A stretch of 6,836 bases of DNA from contig JAAFHE010000208.1 of NCBI GenBank assembly GCA_013298265.1, forward strand, positions 1 through 6,836, written 5' to 3'. The position numbers and the translations under genes were made by a program. Numbering within the stretch: the first letter of the stretch is position 1; every line of letters starts with the position of its first letter. Positions 5,212 to 6,836 of the stretch are shown here, piece by piece. Below the pieces are notes generated by a model. The model was not told the origin of the DNA, ran no database searches, and worked only from the letters and a program-made list of their open reading frames with translations. This DNA is from Lysobacterales bacterium (lineage in GTDB: Bacteria > Pseudomonadota > Gammaproteobacteria > Xanthomonadales > Rhodanobacteraceae).

Positions 5212-6836
5212 ATGCTCGACGTATACCGTCACCGCGTAGCGAGTGGCTTTGTTTTTCTCGCGTTCGCGGCGCTCAGCCTCATATCGAGCTCTGCACTTGC
5301 AGAATGCGATCTTTACGTCACCGGCCCTTACGGTGTGCTCGGAGCTACAGGGTCTTCGCACACCTGGCGAGTCGAAGCGGGCAATCGCGGCTCGACTGAT
5401 TGCTTAGCGTCCGGACCGAACGGTCCCACGCTCAATATCCCGCAGCCCGTTCCGGGCGGCACATACCCGCCCTCTGCCGACGCGTTCGCTCCGTTCGAGC
5501 AGAGCTATGTAGCGCACGCGATCTCAGGCCTTTCTTCGCTCTCTGGCGTGTCGTGTACGTTCAACACGCTTGGGCTGGGCGCGAATCGGCGGTTGGATTG
5601 CCGCATGCCGACGACCGTGCCGGCTGGTACGCGAGTTCTTGTTGACGTCACAACTGCGGTTTATCCCGACAATGTCTCGGCCAGCATGTGCGACAAGCTG
5701 CTGATCGCCGCTTTTCCGGCGTCCTCGCTTAGTCTGCTCAGTACTTCTGACGCCAACCCGAGCAACAACGCGGGCTATCTGACTACCGCAGCGTGCGGCT
5801 CCGGTGCGCCTGGCTTGCGGATTGCTACCAGCAAGTCAGTTGATCTTTCTTCGGCGTATGTTGGTGAGGTGATCAACTACCAGGTCACGCTCACCAATAC
5901 GACAGCGGCTGACCCATCTGACAGCAGTGCGCTTACAGTTAATCATCAGCTGATCGATCAGCTTCCGGCGAACGTCGAATTTCTCTCTGTTACGACTCCG
6001 CTGCCATCCCTGGGTGGCTTTCAGTCGTGCGGATACTTGACGGGACCGCATCGCGTTGCGTGCTCGCGTTTCGCTTCGCTTCGTCCTGGCGAGACGATCA
6101 CCGCGCAAATTGCGGTCCGAGCAATCGGCACTGGTCCCGCTGTCAATACATGCGCCGGCACTGCATCAGCGAGTGCTAGTCCTACTGCTCCTACTGCCGA
6201 CAATTCCGCTTGCACCGCGTCGACACTGATCTCCCAGCCGGGAATCGAAGTCAGCAAAGTCGCAAGCGCGGACACGCTTCCCGCCGGCGCCCCGATCACG
6301 TGGACGATTCGTGTGCGCAACACGAGTAGCGTGAGTATTCCTAACGTTACCGTTGTCGACACGCTGCCTCAGAACTTGACCAACGTGAGCGTTGCTTCCT
6401 TGGCGTTCACGTGTTCGTTGCTGGGTGATCAGTTCACGTGTTTCACCGCATCGCTGCCACCTGGTCAGCACGACATTCTCATTACGGCTAATGCTCCGGC
6501 GGAATCTGGTGAGATCGTCAACGTGTGCGACGCAACCGCCGAATCAGGAACATCGGTTGTTGACGAAGATTGTCGCGCTACCACGATCGTGACCGAGGCG
6601 GCGCAGATTCGCGTGGCCAAGTCGGCGACGCCGGCGACGGTGCCTGCCGGCGGCACGATCACCTACACGCTGGCGGTCACCAACGATGGTCCCAGCTCGG
6701 CGACGGATGTGTCGATCACCGACACGCTGCCGGCCGGTGTGACGCTGATCAGCGTCGACGGCGGTGGCACCTTCACCTGTCCAGCCGTGGCGCCGGTCGT
6801 CTGCACCGCGGCGTCGCTGCCGGTCGGCTCCTACGC
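5212..6836 (+). CDS. Large secreted DUF11-repeat surface protein, 5' part
   Basis: The frame is open from the ATG at 5212 to the window end (541 codons, no stop), so the gene continues beyond. AGGAG (5200-5204) lies 7 bases upstream. Residues 1-30 are a signal peptide ending SSALA before E31. Residues 31-200 are a cysteine-containing region ending SDANPSNNAGYLTT, which resembles the end of a diverged DUF11 unit. Three DUF11-like beta-sandwich repeats follow: about 203-340, 344-460 and 465 onward. Each has the family pattern SK-(8 to 9)-GxxIxYxxxVxNxxxxxxxxVxxxDxLPxxxxxxSV, for example AKSATPATVPAGG and ITDTLPAGVTLISV. DUF11 proteins are usually long exported or cell-surface proteins; the anchor or sorting domain would lie off the window. 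Composition changes near 6600, from about 57% to about 69% GC. Confidence 0.92.
   Translation, partial: MLDVYRHRVASGFVFLAFAALSLISSSALAECDLYVTGPYGVLGATGSSHTWRVEAGNRGSTDCLASGPNGPTLNIPQPVPGGTYPPSADAFAPFEQSYVAHAISGLSSLSGVSCTFNTLGLGANRRLDCRMPTTVPAGTRVLVDVTTAVYPDNVSASMCDKLLIAAFPASSLSLLSTSDANPSNNAGYLTTAACGSGAPGLRIATSKSVDLSSAYVGEVINYQVTLTNTTAADPSDSSALTVNHQLIDQLPANVEFLSVTTPLPSLGGFQSCGYLTGPHRVACSRFASLRPGETITAQIAVRAIGTGPAVNTCAGTASASASPTAPTADNSACTASTLISQPGIEVSKVASADTLPAGAPITWTIRVRNTSSVSIPNVTVVDTLPQNLTNVSVASLAFTCSLLGDQFTCFTASLPPGQHDILITANAPAESGEIVNVCDATAESGTSVVDEDCRATTIVTEAAQIRVAKSATPATVPAGGTITYTLAVTNDGPSSATDVSITDTLPAGVTLISVDGGGTFTCPAVAPVVCTAASLPVGSY

Noticed and set aside
5836..6662. Minus-strand open frames under the DUF11 gene
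   Set aside because: They are shadows of the continuous plus-strand DUF11 frame, which has a signal peptide and three recognisable repeats.

Overview
The window looks like an accessory island in a GC-rich bacterium, most likely a proteobacterium. The two ends are GC-rich: roughly 73% in the first 60 bases, and about 69% over positions 6601-6780. The middle, about 483-4330, is nearer 45-55%. A complete LuxI/LuxR acyl-homoserine-lactone (AHL) quorum-sensing pair, a DUF4238 protein and DUF11-type surface repeats fit a gamma- or betaproteobacterium. I cannot fix the genus from sequence alone; the order Lysobacterales (Xanthomonadales) is only a guess.

Left flank, 1-714. Positions 1-482 hold two and a half copies of a GC-rich tandem repeat that stops abruptly. 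The period is not a multiple of three and I see no convincing gene in it. Positions 483-714 are non-coding with two small hairpins.

Minus-strand block, 715-3607. In order of transcription it carries a LuxR-family AHL receptor (2888-3607), a LuxI-family AHL synthase (2196-2795), an unrecognised 96-residue protein starting 14 bases after luxI (1891-2181) and a DUF4238 protein (715-1689). Non-coding gaps in this block are rich in perfect or near-perfect palindromes, at 1839-1884, 2811-2876 and 3668-3709. A TTCCGT half-site recurs around luxI and luxR.

Plus-strand block, 3875-6836. Diverging from luxR are an unrecognised 115-residue protein (3875-4222), a secreted cysteine-rich protein of unknown family (4329-5000) and the start of a large secreted DUF11-repeat protein (5212 to beyond the window end). 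A 24-base perfect palindrome sits between likely -35 and -10 elements in front of the 4329 gene. A strong hairpin and a second structured region lie between the 4329 and 5212 genes.

The simplest working picture is a self-contained quorum-sensing cassette. LuxI makes an AHL, LuxR senses it, and the palindromes are candidate control sites for luxI, for the DUF4238 gene and for the divergent genes leading to secreted or surface proteins. The enzyme and receptor assignments are strong. The regulatory links are inference from position and symmetry only.
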